DNA of 64,000 nt from Bacillus sp. FJAT-22090. Lineage in GTDB: Bacteria > Bacillota > Bacilli > Bacillales_A > Planococcaceae. The notes under the pieces are model-generated. The model was not told the DNA's origin and did no database searches. It worked only from the letters and a program-made list of their open reading frames with translations. The position numbers and the translations under genes are program-made. Location: assembly GCF_001278755.1 (NCBI RefSeq), contig NZ_CP012601.1, forward strand, positions 1,550,001 to 1,614,000, read 5' to 3'. Shown here piece by piece: positions 9,132 to 17,201 of this stretch (positions within the stretch are counted from its first letter, which is position 1; each line of letters begins with the position of its first letter).

Positions 9132-12100
9132 TTAAATTTTGGCATAAATCTCTTTCCATTTGGCAAGGGTTTCTTCTTGCTCTAAAAGATTTCGTTCGGC
9201 ATCAATTTGAATAATTGACTCGTTTAACCACTTTAATCGAACTGCCTCTGTCTCGATATCTACATATTGATCTGCCCATTTTGTAAGTCGATCATGCTCC
9301 AGCTTTAAGTAGCTTTCCGCTTCGATTTTCGTTTGCTCAGATAAGGAATCACGAAGCTTCTCTTTATCGTTTTTCTCGAAAAAAGATTTATTGTTTTTAA
9401 AATAAGATTTTACGTTTTCATATTTTTGAATTTCCTCAAAAGGACCAACAAATTCTAATAAATCGCGGTCTTCACTTTCATGAGGTGTAAAAGTAAAACT
9501 TTCATTCCATTCTTTTAGCACACGTATTTCTTCTTTTTCTAACTGTTTAATTTGTTTTTGGATAAACTGCAGTACTCGAAAGTTTGTTACACGCATTTCC
9601 TGCTCCAAGTCAAAACGAAGCATACTTAACAATTCTTTCAAAGCAATTCCAAGTGCCGTATTTGCTGATTGATTACTAAACAAAGAAGGATTATATGCCT
9701 CTTTAAAGAATTCATTGAAACGATAATATACTCGTTGTAATACATAGTACAACAAAGTTTCTAGTTCTTGCTTAGCTTCCTTAGCTATTACAGAAGACAT
9801 AGAATTTGAGTAACGTTTGCGAATTTTTTGTTCTTGCTCACGTAATTCTTTTAACCTTTCATCTTTTCTAGCTAAGTTCTTTTCTGTTTGCTCTATTAAT
9901 GTTAATAATTTATTTTGTTGGCGAGACGCCTCTTCATCTAGTGATGAAACCGCAATTTGCTTTAAATCTTTTTCCAAGAAACGATGGAAGGCTTCTTCAA
10001 ATTGCACCATTCCTTCGTGTAACGGTAAATGTCCTACTTTTTCTTTAAGTGCTTGTAAGCTTGAAATACCATATACTCTTGGGAAACGAATGCCAAATCG
10101 TTGAAGCTCATTTTGCACATATTGTTTTACAAGGTTTGCTTCTTCCTCTGTTTCTGCAAGGTCGATGGCATTAACGATAAAGAACATTTTATCCAATTCA
10201 AAGGCATCTTTTACTCGACCTAGTTGTATTAGGAACTCTCTGTCTGCCTTAGCAAATGCATGGTTAAAATAAGTCACAAACAATACTGCATCCGCATTCC
10301 GTATATAGTCAAATGCAACCCCTGTATGTCTTGCATTGATAGAATCTGCTCCCGGAGTATCAACTAATGTAACTCCAAGTCTAGTCAATTCACAATCGTA
10401 ATAAAAATCAATGAAATCTACAAAACAGCTTTTAGCTTCTTCCGCCACATAACTTTCAAATTCTTCGCCATTCACCCGTAACACATTTCCAAGTTGACTT
10501 TGAAATGTTGGATACCCTTTATGAAAAGCAGAAATAAAAGATTTATGAACCTCTTCTGAGACTGTTTGATTTATTGCCCCACTTGCTTGATCGAATGCTT
10601 CATCTAAAGACATAATAGTTATTCCTAATTGTTTATAAGCAAACGATACATCTTCTAATAATTGCTCTTTTGTTTTAAATGTAACATCAGCAGTATTATG
10701 TGGATGTTTTTCTGATATTGGGCGTATTTTATTTATTGCAGCAGTTGTTGGGTTTGGTGAAACTGGCAATACATTTGCACCCATTAACGCATTAGAAAAA
10801 CTAGATTTCCCTGCACTAAAAGCACCAAATAATGCAATTGTAAATTGTTGATTTTCAACTCTTTTAGCTTTTCGTTTAATAATCTCAGCTTCCACTTTAA
10901 AAGCTGGTAACTCTTTTAATACCTCACCAATTCTGTTTGCTCTCTTTAAGACTTGCTCGGGAGATAGTATACTATTTTCTTCTTCTTGTTCTATGGGAGC
11001 TATAGTTTCTAGTTCCTGTACCTGTTCTTCCAAGCTTGGATCATATTCGGCAATAGATTTTTGAAAACTATTTCGTTCCTCATCCCATGCTATTAATAAT
11101 TGATCCCGTTCTTTCCTTATAGCTAGAGCCGGAGTCTTTGTTTCCTGTTCAAAACCATGTATTCTTTCGTCAATTTCTTCCAATGATTGGATAGCTAGTA
11201 TTTTTTCATTGAGAACTTCTGTTTTTTGATCTGCTTTTTCTGTGTCTTCCACCGGATTTTCATTCATTGCGATGATCATTTTTTCTTTCCAAATATCTGT
11301 CTCACGTACAAAAAATCGGCTGACTGTTTCTTGAACCCTGTTTGCATAATGAAGAATAGAATCTCCGGTTATACCAGCACCTTCATGTAAGGAATCTGAA
11401 ATAAACAATGATGATATCTCGAAATCCAACCCATCAATTTCATTAGCTCTTTCATTGCTTAACAAAGAAACATCCTTTAGCATACTTTTCATAAGCTGTA
11501 TCAGATGTACGGTAATATTCGTTAGTACAACCTTCTCAAGTAGAATTCTTGCATCCTCAAGGCGATTAGATCGCTCTTCTTCTGTTTTCTTTTTGCTTCC
11601 TATAAAACCTACTTTAAATGAACCTTGCATACTCTCAGCATAAGTCTTAAGTGAGTCTCTCACCTCATATGGCATAATTACAGCGTTTTCTAAGATTTCT
11701 TTTCGTTGTTCTTCAAACATCTTTTTCCATAGACTTATATCTTGTAATGCAGATTGCTTTTGAGCTATTTCAAGTTGCTCTTTAATATCTTCTTTATTAT
11801 TCCATTCCTCTTCTGTTAGTTGTCCATCAAAAGTTTCTAGACATGCTGCTTTTTCATTTTCTAAATACTGTTTATGCTCATCCGCTAGTTTCTCTAATGT
11901 CGCATGTGCAGATGTAATAAAATATTGTTCTTTGTTATTAATAGAATTTAGAACAATTTCTTGTACCTTCTTAAAATCATTATGTATAAACTGTTTATCT
12001 TTTAATGAGGTAAAAAATATATCCTTCGGTTCAACGGACCATGCTTTGAAAGCATTTGCAACGGATTGCTTAAAAGCGTCAAAGGAAAGCTCTTCTTCTC

Positions 12101-12719
12101 GATGCTTATCCACTTGGTTAACAATTAAATAAACATTTTCGTTATAGTGAAGCAATTGCTTTGTAAATTGAAAATTTAGCTCAGATTGGACATGGTTATA
12201 GTCCATTACATAAAAAACGATATCTGCCAGATGAAGAGCTGACTCAGTTGATATCCTATGTGCATCATCTGTTGAATCAACTCCAGGAGTATCCATAACA
12301 GTAATACCTTCTGGTAAACTGGAGGTTGAATGACCAATTTCAATTTGAGATACTTTACTTCCGTCTTTTGAGTATTTTTTTACAAGTTGAATATCATATT
12401 CACCTGAGAATCTTACAGGTGCTCTATCAACAAAATGAACGAGAGCATAATTATCATTTGTCTTTTTTACAGTAACAATATTTGCCGAAGTAGGTATTGG
12501 ACTAGTTGGAAGTAACTGCTCATCTACTAGAGCATTAATCATGCTAGATTTTCCAGCAGAAAAATGTCCTGCAAACGCAATAGTGAATGTGCCATTTTCC
12601 AGTTTTTCTGCAAACAATTTAGCCTTTGCAAAACGTTCCTCATCTAAATTTCGTTGAAAAAGAGTAGCAAGCAAAGCATTTTTCTCTTTTAATAGTTGTA
12701 TATTTTCTAAATTCTCCAT
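9132..12719 (-). CDS. dynA: Dynamin-like double GTPase DynA
   Basis: A bacterial dynamin of 1195 residues, the same length class as B. subtilis DynA (YpbR), which tethers and fuses membranes and protects against phage and pore formers. Two complete dynamin units are fused head to tail: P-loops GHFSAGKSS (51-59) and GAFSAGKSS (around 630), switch motifs MDTPG (around 140) and VDTPG (around 790), and long coiled-coil stalk segments rich in Glu/Lys/Gln after each GTPase. Short hydrophobic paddles, not true transmembrane spans, would contact the membrane. Followed by the rhodanese gene in the same unit. Confidence 0.94.
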   Translation of the reverse strand: MENLENIQLLKEKNALLATLFQRNLDEERFAKAKLFAEKLENGTFTIAFAGHFSAGKSSMINALVDEQLLPTSPIPTSANIVTVKKTNDNYALVHFVDRAPVRFSGEYDIQLVKKYSKDGSKVSQIEIGHSTSSLPEGITVMDTPGVDSTDDAHRISTESALHLADIVFYVMDYNHVQSELNFQFTKQLLHYNENVYLIVNQVDKHREEELSFDAFKQSVANAFKAWSVEPKDIFFTSLKDKQFIHNDFKKVQEIVLNSINNKEQYFITSAHATLEKLADEHKQYLENEKAACLETFDGQLTEEEWNNKEDIKEQLEIAQKQSALQDISLWKKMFEEQRKEILENAVIMPYEVRDSLKTYAESMQGSFKVGFIGSKKKTEEERSNRLEDARILLEKVVLTNITVHLIQLMKSMLKDVSLLSNERANEIDGLDFEISSLFISDSLHEGAGITGDSILHYANRVQETVSRFFVRETDIWKEKMIIAMNENPVEDTEKADQKTEVLNEKILAIQSLEEIDERIHGFEQETKTPALAIRKERDQLLIAWDEERNSFQKSIAEYDPSLEEQVQELETIAPIEQEEENSILSPEQVLKRANRIGEVLKELPAFKVEAEIIKRKAKRVENQQFTIALFGAFSAGKSSFSNALMGANVLPVSPNPTTAAINKIRPISEKHPHNTADVTFKTKEQLLEDVSFAYKQLGITIMSLDEAFDQASGAINQTVSEEVHKSFISAFHKGYPTFQSQLGNVLRVNGEEFESYVAEEAKSCFVDFIDFYYDCELTRLGVTLVDTPGADSINARHTGVAFDYIRNADAVLFVTYFNHAFAKADREFLIQLGRVKDAFELDKMFFIVNAIDLAETEEEANLVKQYVQNELQRFGIRFPRVYGISSLQALKEKVGHLPLHEGMVQFEEAFHRFLEKDLKQIAVSSLDEEASRQQNKLLTLIEQTEKNLARKDERLKELREQEQKIRKRYSNSMSSVIAKEAKQELETLLYYVLQRVYYRFNEFFKEAYNPSLFSNQSANTALGIALKELLSMLRFDLEQEMRVTNFRVLQFIQKQIKQLEKEEIRVLKEWNESFTFTPHESEDRDLLEFVGPFEEIQKYENVKSYFKNNKSFFEKNDKEKLRDSLSEQTKIEAESYLKLEHDRLTKWADQYVDIETEAVRLKWLNESIIQIDAERNLLEQEETLAKWKEIYAKI

Positions 12720-12796
12720 TTGAAAAAAAAATCTCCTTTATAATTCGACAATTATGTATATCATAGCAAAAAACAAAGGAACGCAAAAGCGTTCCT

Positions 12797-12955
12797 TTGT
12801 TTTTCTGCGACGAGCTTTGCGCAGGAGCAAAAAGATCTTTGTTTTTCTGCGACGAGCTTGCGCAGGAGCAAAATTCTTGAATTTCTCCGACGAGCTCGCG
12901 CAGGAGCAAAAAGATCTTCGTTTTTCTGTGACGAGCCCGCGAAGGAGTACGTTTT
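12797..12955. repeat. Four imperfect tandem repeats, period about 40 bp
   Basis: The core GACGAGC recurs at about 12809, 12851, 12889 and 12930, spaced 42, 38 and 41 bases. Each unit runs roughly TTTTTCTGCGACGAGCTTGCGCAGGAGCAAAAAGATC (shown in parts: TTTTTCTGCGACGAGC, then TTGCGCAGGAGCAAAAAG). CTGCG and CGCAG in each of the first units can pair as a small hairpin. Open frames through it on both strands encode low-complexity Arg/Lys/Ser/Cys repeats and are not credible genes. Confidence 0.85.
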
Positions 12956-13038
12956 TTATTTCCACTTCATAAGTAAAAAAACTGGCTTCATCTGTTCCAC
13001 TTATATTGAACAAATCAAACCAACTTTAGAAAGTAATT

Positions 13039-13128
13039 TTATTTAACTTGGGGGGAAGTTGCACGTAACACATAAGCTGTGACCCCACTATAAAGTAAAA
13101 TAGTTGATCCAATTAATAACGCTAACAT
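13039..13128 (-). CDS. 29-residue hydrophobic membrane peptide, possibly iron-regulated
   Basis: The frame MLALLIGSTILLYSGVTAY... ends after 29 residues in SPQVK. It is one membrane helix with a short basic/polar tail. AGAGGA sits 9-10 bases before the ATG, and a plausible promoter (TAGAAA-17-TATTAT, -10 at 13173-13178) with a Fur-like operator lies upstream. No family is recognised. The support is the promoter, operator, ribosome site and helix together; a chance frame cannot be excluded. Confidence 0.5.
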   Translation of the reverse strand: MLALLIGSTILLYSGVTAYVLRATSPQVK

Positions 13129-13146
13129 ACATATCGTCCTCTCAAG

Positions 13147-13167
13147 TGAATTTGAAATTCATTCTCA
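13147..13167 (-). promoter_or_regulatory. Fur-family operator (overlapping 7-1-7 repeats)
   Basis: A perfect 7-1-7 palindrome TGAATTTGAAATTCA (13147-13161) overlaps a second element TGAAATTCATTCTCA (13153-13167) shifted by 6 bases. The second matches the Bacillus Fur consensus TGATAATNATTATCA at 11 of 14 positions. Overlapping 7-1-7 units offset by 6 are the known architecture of Fur boxes. The site lies just downstream of a minus-strand -10 (TATTAT at 13173-13178) and before the 29-residue peptide gene. Confidence 0.5.
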
Positions 13168-13269
13168 TTTAAATAATAGCACAATGTTTCGACATTTTCT
13201 ACATATAGTATTCTTTTTGTAATACTTTTATGCTAAAATTAAGCCATCTTTACTATTCGGAGGGATAAA

Positions 13270-13722
13270 ATGAGTGCGTCTAAACACATACAAACTATAC
13301 TAAATGGCACGATTCAATCGTTAAAGTCTGTTATCCCTCTTCCTATGGATATTAAATCACCATCTTTGATGGTTCAACCATATGATCAAAAAGAGATGGG
13401 TGTACTAATTGGGATTATAGGGGATATAAAAGGTCGTATTATTATAGATTCCACATCTAATTGTTTTTCATCGATTGGTGCAACTATGTTTGGTATGGCT
13501 TTAGAAGGAGAAATGCTTGAATCATTTACAGGTGAATTAGGAAATATGATAGCAGGTAATTTATGTACTACTGTTGCAGGTAACAACTTAGAAATAGACA
13601 TCACGCCACCTACTGTCATTGTTGGGACGACTAAATTATTTGGATTTCAGCATGCTTTTAGACTACCAGTCGTAATTAATGACATTGGAAATTTAACGAT
13701 TATACTCACTATCGATGAATAA
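13270..13722 (+). CDS. CheX-like chemotaxis phosphatase
   Basis: A 150-residue single-domain protein of the CheC/CheX/FliY phosphatase superfamily. These remove phosphate from CheY-type response regulators. The helix ESFTGELGNMIAGN carries the E-x-x-N catalytic pattern; one such helix fits the CheX form (CheC has two). AGGGA precedes the ATG, and it has its own promoter region and terminator. No chemotaxis gene is nearby, so it is an orphan whose partner is elsewhere or is a non-chemotaxis response regulator. Confidence 0.82.
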   Translation: MSASKHIQTILNGTIQSLKSVIPLPMDIKSPSLMVQPYDQKEMGVLIGIIGDIKGRIIIDSTSNCFSSIGATMFGMALEGEMLESFTGELGNMIAGNLCTTVAGNNLEIDITPPTVIVGTTKLFGFQHAFRLPVVINDIGNLTIILTIDE

Positions 13723-13734
13723 TGAGACCTAAGA

Positions 13735-13763
13735 GAACTTTCACTTATGAAAGTTCTTTTTTT
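13735..13763 (+). terminator. Terminator of the CheX-like gene
   Basis: Stem GAACTTTCA (13735-13743) pairs with 13748-13756, with a 4-base loop and a T-run to 13763, 12 bases after the stop codon. Confidence 0.9.
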
Positions 13764-13826
13764 ATTCCTCCAAATACCCCTATCTCTTTTATTCTTCACA
13801 TTAATTTCACATAATCCCCTTTCTTG

Positions 13827-13869
13827 TGTGACTTTTCTCACATCATTGCACTTCAATACTATTTATTAT
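13827..13869 (+). promoter_or_regulatory. Fnr-type site and promoter of the ba3 oxidase operon
   Basis: TGTGA-CTTTTC-TCACA (13827-13842) is a perfect match to the TGTGA-N6-TCACA consensus of Fnr/CRP regulators. A -10 TATTAT lies at 13864-13869 with no good -35. A start 7 bases downstream (about 13876) places the site centre at -41.5, the classic class II activator position. Activation under low oxygen is inferred. No fnr-like gene is in this window. Confidence 0.65.
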
Positions 13870-13910
13870 TAAAAATATACAAGAACTACTTTTGTAGGAG
13901 GTGTAGACAA

Positions 13911-14033
13911 ATGTCGAAAAAACGTGAAAAAGAACCAGATTTGAAAGGAACATTATATTCGGTTGGATTTGTTGGGGTATTCGTTTTAATTACATGGTTT
14001 ATGGCATTTTACTTGTTTATTGATAGATTTTAA
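13911..14033 (+). CDS. Cytochrome c oxidase subunit IIa (ba3 type)
   Basis: A 40-residue protein with a charged N-terminus (MSKKREKEPDLKGTLYSVG) and one transmembrane helix ending FYLFIDRF. The length, the helix and the position directly before subunit II match the CoxIIa subunit of ba3-type oxidases. The start is fixed by AGGAGGTG at 13897-13904. First gene of the three-gene oxidase operon, 20 bases before subunit II. Confidence 0.82.
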   Translation: MSKKREKEPDLKGTLYSVGFVGVFVLITWFMAFYLFIDRF

Positions 14034-14053
14034 TAATTTGGAGGTTTAAAGCG

Positions 14054-14530
14054 ATGCATATTCATAAGTACGAAAAATGGTGGATAACATTTGGAGTTAG
14101 CTCATTGGTCTTATTTTTAGTCATTGTTGGTATAAGTGCATTCCACTTTGGATCACATCCACCAAGCTCAAAAATTTATATTGATCCGGAACGTGTGGAC
14201 GAAATTGCACCATTTAATAACCCAGGAGTGCATAAAGTGGAAGGAAAAGATTGGGACTACGAAGTTGTATTTGTAGCTTCTGCATTTTTTTATAATCCAC
14301 CTGAGATTGAAGTTCCCCTTGGGTCTAAAGTGAAATTCATAGCAACAACCAAGGATGTAGTTCATGGATTCCAAGTAGCTGGCACAAACATTAATATGAT
14401 GCTTGAACCAGGATATGTTTCTGAATATGTAACTACCGTTGATAAAGCTGGAGAGTATCTAATCTTATGTAATGAATATTGTGGTGTTGGACATTCGTCC
14501 ATGACATCTATGCTAAAGGTGGTTGAGTAA
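14054..14530 (+). CDS. Cytochrome c oxidase subunit II, CuA type (ba3 oxidase)
   Basis: Carries the CuA centre that takes electrons from cytochrome c and passes them to subunit I. One N-terminal transmembrane helix (about 11-31) anchors an extracytoplasmic cupredoxin domain. CuA ligands are visible: His104 and, in LCNEYCGVGHSSM, Cys139, Glu141, Cys143, His147 and Met150. At 158 residues it is the short ba3 form, unlike the long caa3 subunits with fused cytochrome c. GGAGG precedes the ATG. Its stop codon overlaps the ribosome-site region of subunit I. Confidence 0.93.
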   Translation: MHIHKYEKWWITFGVSSLVLFLVIVGISAFHFGSHPPSSKIYIDPERVDEIAPFNNPGVHKVEGKDWDYEVVFVASAFFYNPPEIEVPLGSKVKFIATTKDVVHGFQVAGTNINMMLEPGYVSEYVTTVDKAGEYLILCNEYCGVGHSSMTSMLKVVE

Positions 14531-14531
14531 T

Positions 14532-16199
14532 ATGACAACTATTACAGAAAAAGCGAAAGACTTAGTAAAAGTAGATAAAAGAGACGGAAAACTAGCACTT
14601 GCTCATATATATGTTGCTTTCATCGCATTAGCGATTGGTGGGCTTTGTGGTCTTTTACAAACATTAGTGCGCTCTGGGACCTTTACACTCCCTTGGGGAA
14701 TCGGCTATTATCAAGTTTTAACGGTTCATGGTGTTTTACTAGGACTAATTTTAACAACCTATTTTATTTTTGGTTTTCAAATTGCTGCCGTTAGCCGTAC
14801 TTCTGGTACATTAACTAATAAACAAAGATTGTTTGGATGGATCGGTTTCTGGACAATGACAATCGGTACAACTGCTGCTTCAGTTATGGTTTTGTTAAAT
14901 GAAGCATCTGTACTGTATACTTTCTATGCTCCACTACAAGCTCACTGGATTTTCTACGTAGGAATGGCTTTAGTAGTTGTGGGATCATGGATTGGTGGAG
15001 CAGGCCAGATAATGAAATACATCGAATGGAGAAAGGCTAATCCTGGTCAGCCTAGTCCATTATTAACTTTTATGGTTGTAGTGAATTTGGCAATGTGGAT
15101 TATTTGTTCACTTGGTGTAGCAGTGGAAGTTGTTTTCCAACTGATCCCCTGGTCATTGGGTTGGGTAGATGAAGTGGATGTTCTGCTTTCCCGTACATTA
15201 TTCTGGTATTTCGGTCACCCATTAGTATATTTCTGGTTATTGCCAGCATATATGGTTTGGTATGTTATTATCCCAAAAATTATTGGAGGAAAAATTTTCT
15301 CTGATGCACTCGCTAGATTGTCATTTATGTTATTTTTACTTTTCTCTATTCCAGTAGGATTCCACCATCAGTTAACTGAGCCAGGAATCAGTTCTTTCTG
15401 GAAGTTCCTGCAAGTTGTATTAACATTAATGGTTGTTATCCCTTCTCTATTAACTGCATTTTCTATGTTTGCAACGTTTGAGTTACGTGGGCGTGCATTG
15501 GGTGGAAAAGGTATATTTGGATGGGTAAAAAAATTACCATGGGGAGATGCTCGTTTCTTAGTTCCTTTTATCGGAATGGCTGCATTTATTCCTGCTGGTG
15601 CTGGTGGAATAATTAATGCCTCTCACCAGATGAACCAAGTAGTTCATAATACTATCTGGGTAACAGGCCACTTCCATTTGACTGTAGCGACAACTGTTGT
15701 GCTAACTTTCTTTGGGGCAACTTACTGGCTCATCCCACATCTTACCGGTAGAGTATTAACAAAACAAATGAACAAACTCGCTATCATTCAAGGTATTGTT
15801 TGGGCATTTGGTATGAGTATCATGTCAGGAGCAATGCATATTGTTGGTTTATTTGGAGCCCCTCGTCGTTCTGACTTCTCTACTTATGGAGGTTCTGAAC
15901 AAGCAGCAGAATGGATTCCCTATCAGATTGCACAAGCAGTTGGTGGTACCATTCTATTCATAGGGATCATATTAGTCCTTTATATTGTTATAAACTTAAT
16001 TTGGTTTGCTCCAAAAGGAGAAACTGAATTCCCAATCGGTGAAGTTTCTGAACATGCTGAGAAAACACCTATGGTACTGGAGAATTGGAAAATTTGGTTA
16101 ACCATTTGTATTGCTTTAATTTTATTTGCTTATACAGTTCCCCTAATCGATATGATTCAAAATGCACCACCTGGATCAAAAGGATATAAATTCTGGTAA
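14532..16199 (+). CDS. Cytochrome c oxidase subunit I (ba3 type)
   Basis: Catalytic heme-copper oxidase subunit, about 13 transmembrane helices, 555 residues. Seen are a low-spin heme His (VLTVHGVLLG), the CuB/Tyr region FGHPLVYFWLLP, the HH pair of the CuB site (FHHQLTEPG) and the two-His loop VTGHFHLTVATT. Divergent residues around the proton channels place it in the B-type (ba3) group. The ATG at 14532 follows AGGTGG by 9 bases, whereas an earlier TTG would overlap that ribosome site. Last gene of the oxidase operon. Confidence 0.94.
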   Translation: MTTITEKAKDLVKVDKRDGKLALAHIYVAFIALAIGGLCGLLQTLVRSGTFTLPWGIGYYQVLTVHGVLLGLILTTYFIFGFQIAAVSRTSGTLTNKQRLFGWIGFWTMTIGTTAASVMVLLNEASVLYTFYAPLQAHWIFYVGMALVVVGSWIGGAGQIMKYIEWRKANPGQPSPLLTFMVVVNLAMWIICSLGVAVEVVFQLIPWSLGWVDEVDVLLSRTLFWYFGHPLVYFWLLPAYMVWYVIIPKIIGGKIFSDALARLSFMLFLLFSIPVGFHHQLTEPGISSFWKFLQVVLTLMVVIPSLLTAFSMFATFELRGRALGGKGIFGWVKKLPWGDARFLVPFIGMAAFIPAGAGGIINASHQMNQVVHNTIWVTGHFHLTVATTVVLTFFGATYWLIPHLTGRVLTKQMNKLAIIQGIVWAFGMSIMSGAMHIVGLFGAPRRSDFSTYGGSEQAAEWIPYQIAQAVGGTILFIGIILVLYIVINLIWFAPKGETEFPIGEVSEHAEKTPMVLENWKIWLTICIALILFAYTVPLIDMIQNAPPGSKGYKFW

Positions 16200-16244
16200 T
16201 CCGTATCGTGAATAAAGTAATTTACAAAATTTACAGAGAATTGA

Positions 16245-16287
16245 GCGAGGAGGAAGTGAATAACACACTCCCTCCTCGCCTATTTTT
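16245..16287 (+). terminator. Terminator of the ba3 oxidase operon
   Basis: Perfect GC-rich stem GCGAGGAGG (16245-16253) with CCTCCTCGC (16271-16279), followed by CTATTTTTG. Confidence 0.85.
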
Positions 16288-16326
16288 GTAAATGGCCCAT
16301 TCTAGATTTATTAGTGATTGCATAAT

Positions 16327-17142
16327 CTATTTTTCTTTCATAAATTTATTTCTAAGTTCAATTAGGGCATCTTCATGACCCTGATGAAACACACTTATGG
16401 CCATCTGGGATGAAACATAATCCAATGATTGCTTCAGAGACATAGTCTGTGATTCTTTCACAATTCGTTTTGTCATTTGGATTACTTCTTGAGGTTTCTT
16501 CAGTATCCCTTCACAGTAGTTTTGAATAAATCCATTCAATTCATCATGAGGGACAACGTGACTCAACATTTTTAACTTTAGTCCTTCTTCGGCACTTAAC
16601 ACTTTGCCTGTCCAAAGCATTTCCAATGCCATGTCCATTCCGATAATTCTTGGCAAATAATATCCTCCGCCATCACCAGGGACGATTCCGGCGTTTATAT
16701 AGGTTTCACCTAATTTTGCCTGGTCAGAGGCGATTCTTATATCGCACATCAAAGCCATGTCAAGCCCAGCCCCCATTGCATGACCATTGATTGCCGCAAT
16801 CATCGGTTTATCTATCTCTTCCATTAGAAGTGGAATTCGTTGGATGTTCTTCCAAAGGCTATTTTTCACATGCAATGGTGTACTTCTAAAATCAGTCTCA
16901 TCTAATTCTTTCTTGGCTAAGAATCCTTTCTGATTAATCATTGACTTCACATCACCACCTGCACAGAAGGCACGTCCATTACCAGTAACTACTCCGATAT
17001 GAATTTCTGGATTATCCCTTATCTCCTCCAACGCCTTAATCCATAAATCAATCATTTCTTTGCTAAAGGCATTCATTTGGAGCGGTCGATTCAATGTAAT
17101 CGTAGCGATATGATTTTTCACAAGAAATAGTAAATCAGCCAT
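16327..17142 (-). CDS. Enoyl-CoA hydratase/isomerase (crotonase) family protein
   Basis: A 271-residue crotonase-fold protein acting on an acyl-CoA. The oxyanion-hole segments AGGDV (61-65) and GHAMGAGLDMA (120-130) are present. The positions of the two catalytic glutamates of true enoyl-CoA hydratases appear to hold Asp128 and Tyr148 instead, so simple hydratase activity is doubtful; Asp157 in PGDGGG could act in another way, as in isomerases. Last gene of the catabolic operon, 59 bases after the CoA-transferase gene with a hairpin between. Reaction unknown. Confidence 0.82.
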   Translation of the reverse strand: MADLLFLVKNHIATITLNRPLQMNAFSKEMIDLWIKALEEIRDNPEIHIGVVTGNGRAFCAGGDVKSMINQKGFLAKKELDETDFRSTPLHVKNSLWKNIQRIPLLMEEIDKPMIAAINGHAMGAGLDMALMCDIRIASDQAKLGETYINAGIVPGDGGGYYLPRIIGMDMALEMLWTGKVLSAEEGLKLKMLSHVVPHDELNGFIQNYCEGILKKPQEVIQMTKRIVKESQTMSLKQSLDYVSSQMAISVFHQGHEDALIELRNKFMKEK

Positions 17143-17165
17143 AAATTACTCCCCCATATGTAATA

Positions 17166-17194
17166 GAGTCGGCACTAATGATGATAGCCGACTC
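17166..17194. other. Intra-operon hairpin between the CoA-transferase and crotonase genes
   Basis: Perfect 8-bp stem GAGTCGGC (17166-17173) with GCCGACTC (17187-17194) and a 13-base loop. In the direction of the operon (minus) no T-run follows, so it is not a standard terminator. It could stabilise or delimit the upstream message. Confidence 0.55.
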
Positions 17195-17201
17195 TTCTTA
17201 T

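Noticed and set aside
12640-13046. Several overlapping frames on both strands around 12.6-13.0 kb
   Set aside because: They are all produced by the 40-bp tandem repeat; the proteins are low-complexity Arg/Lys/Ser/Cys repeats in every frame and lack ribosome sites.
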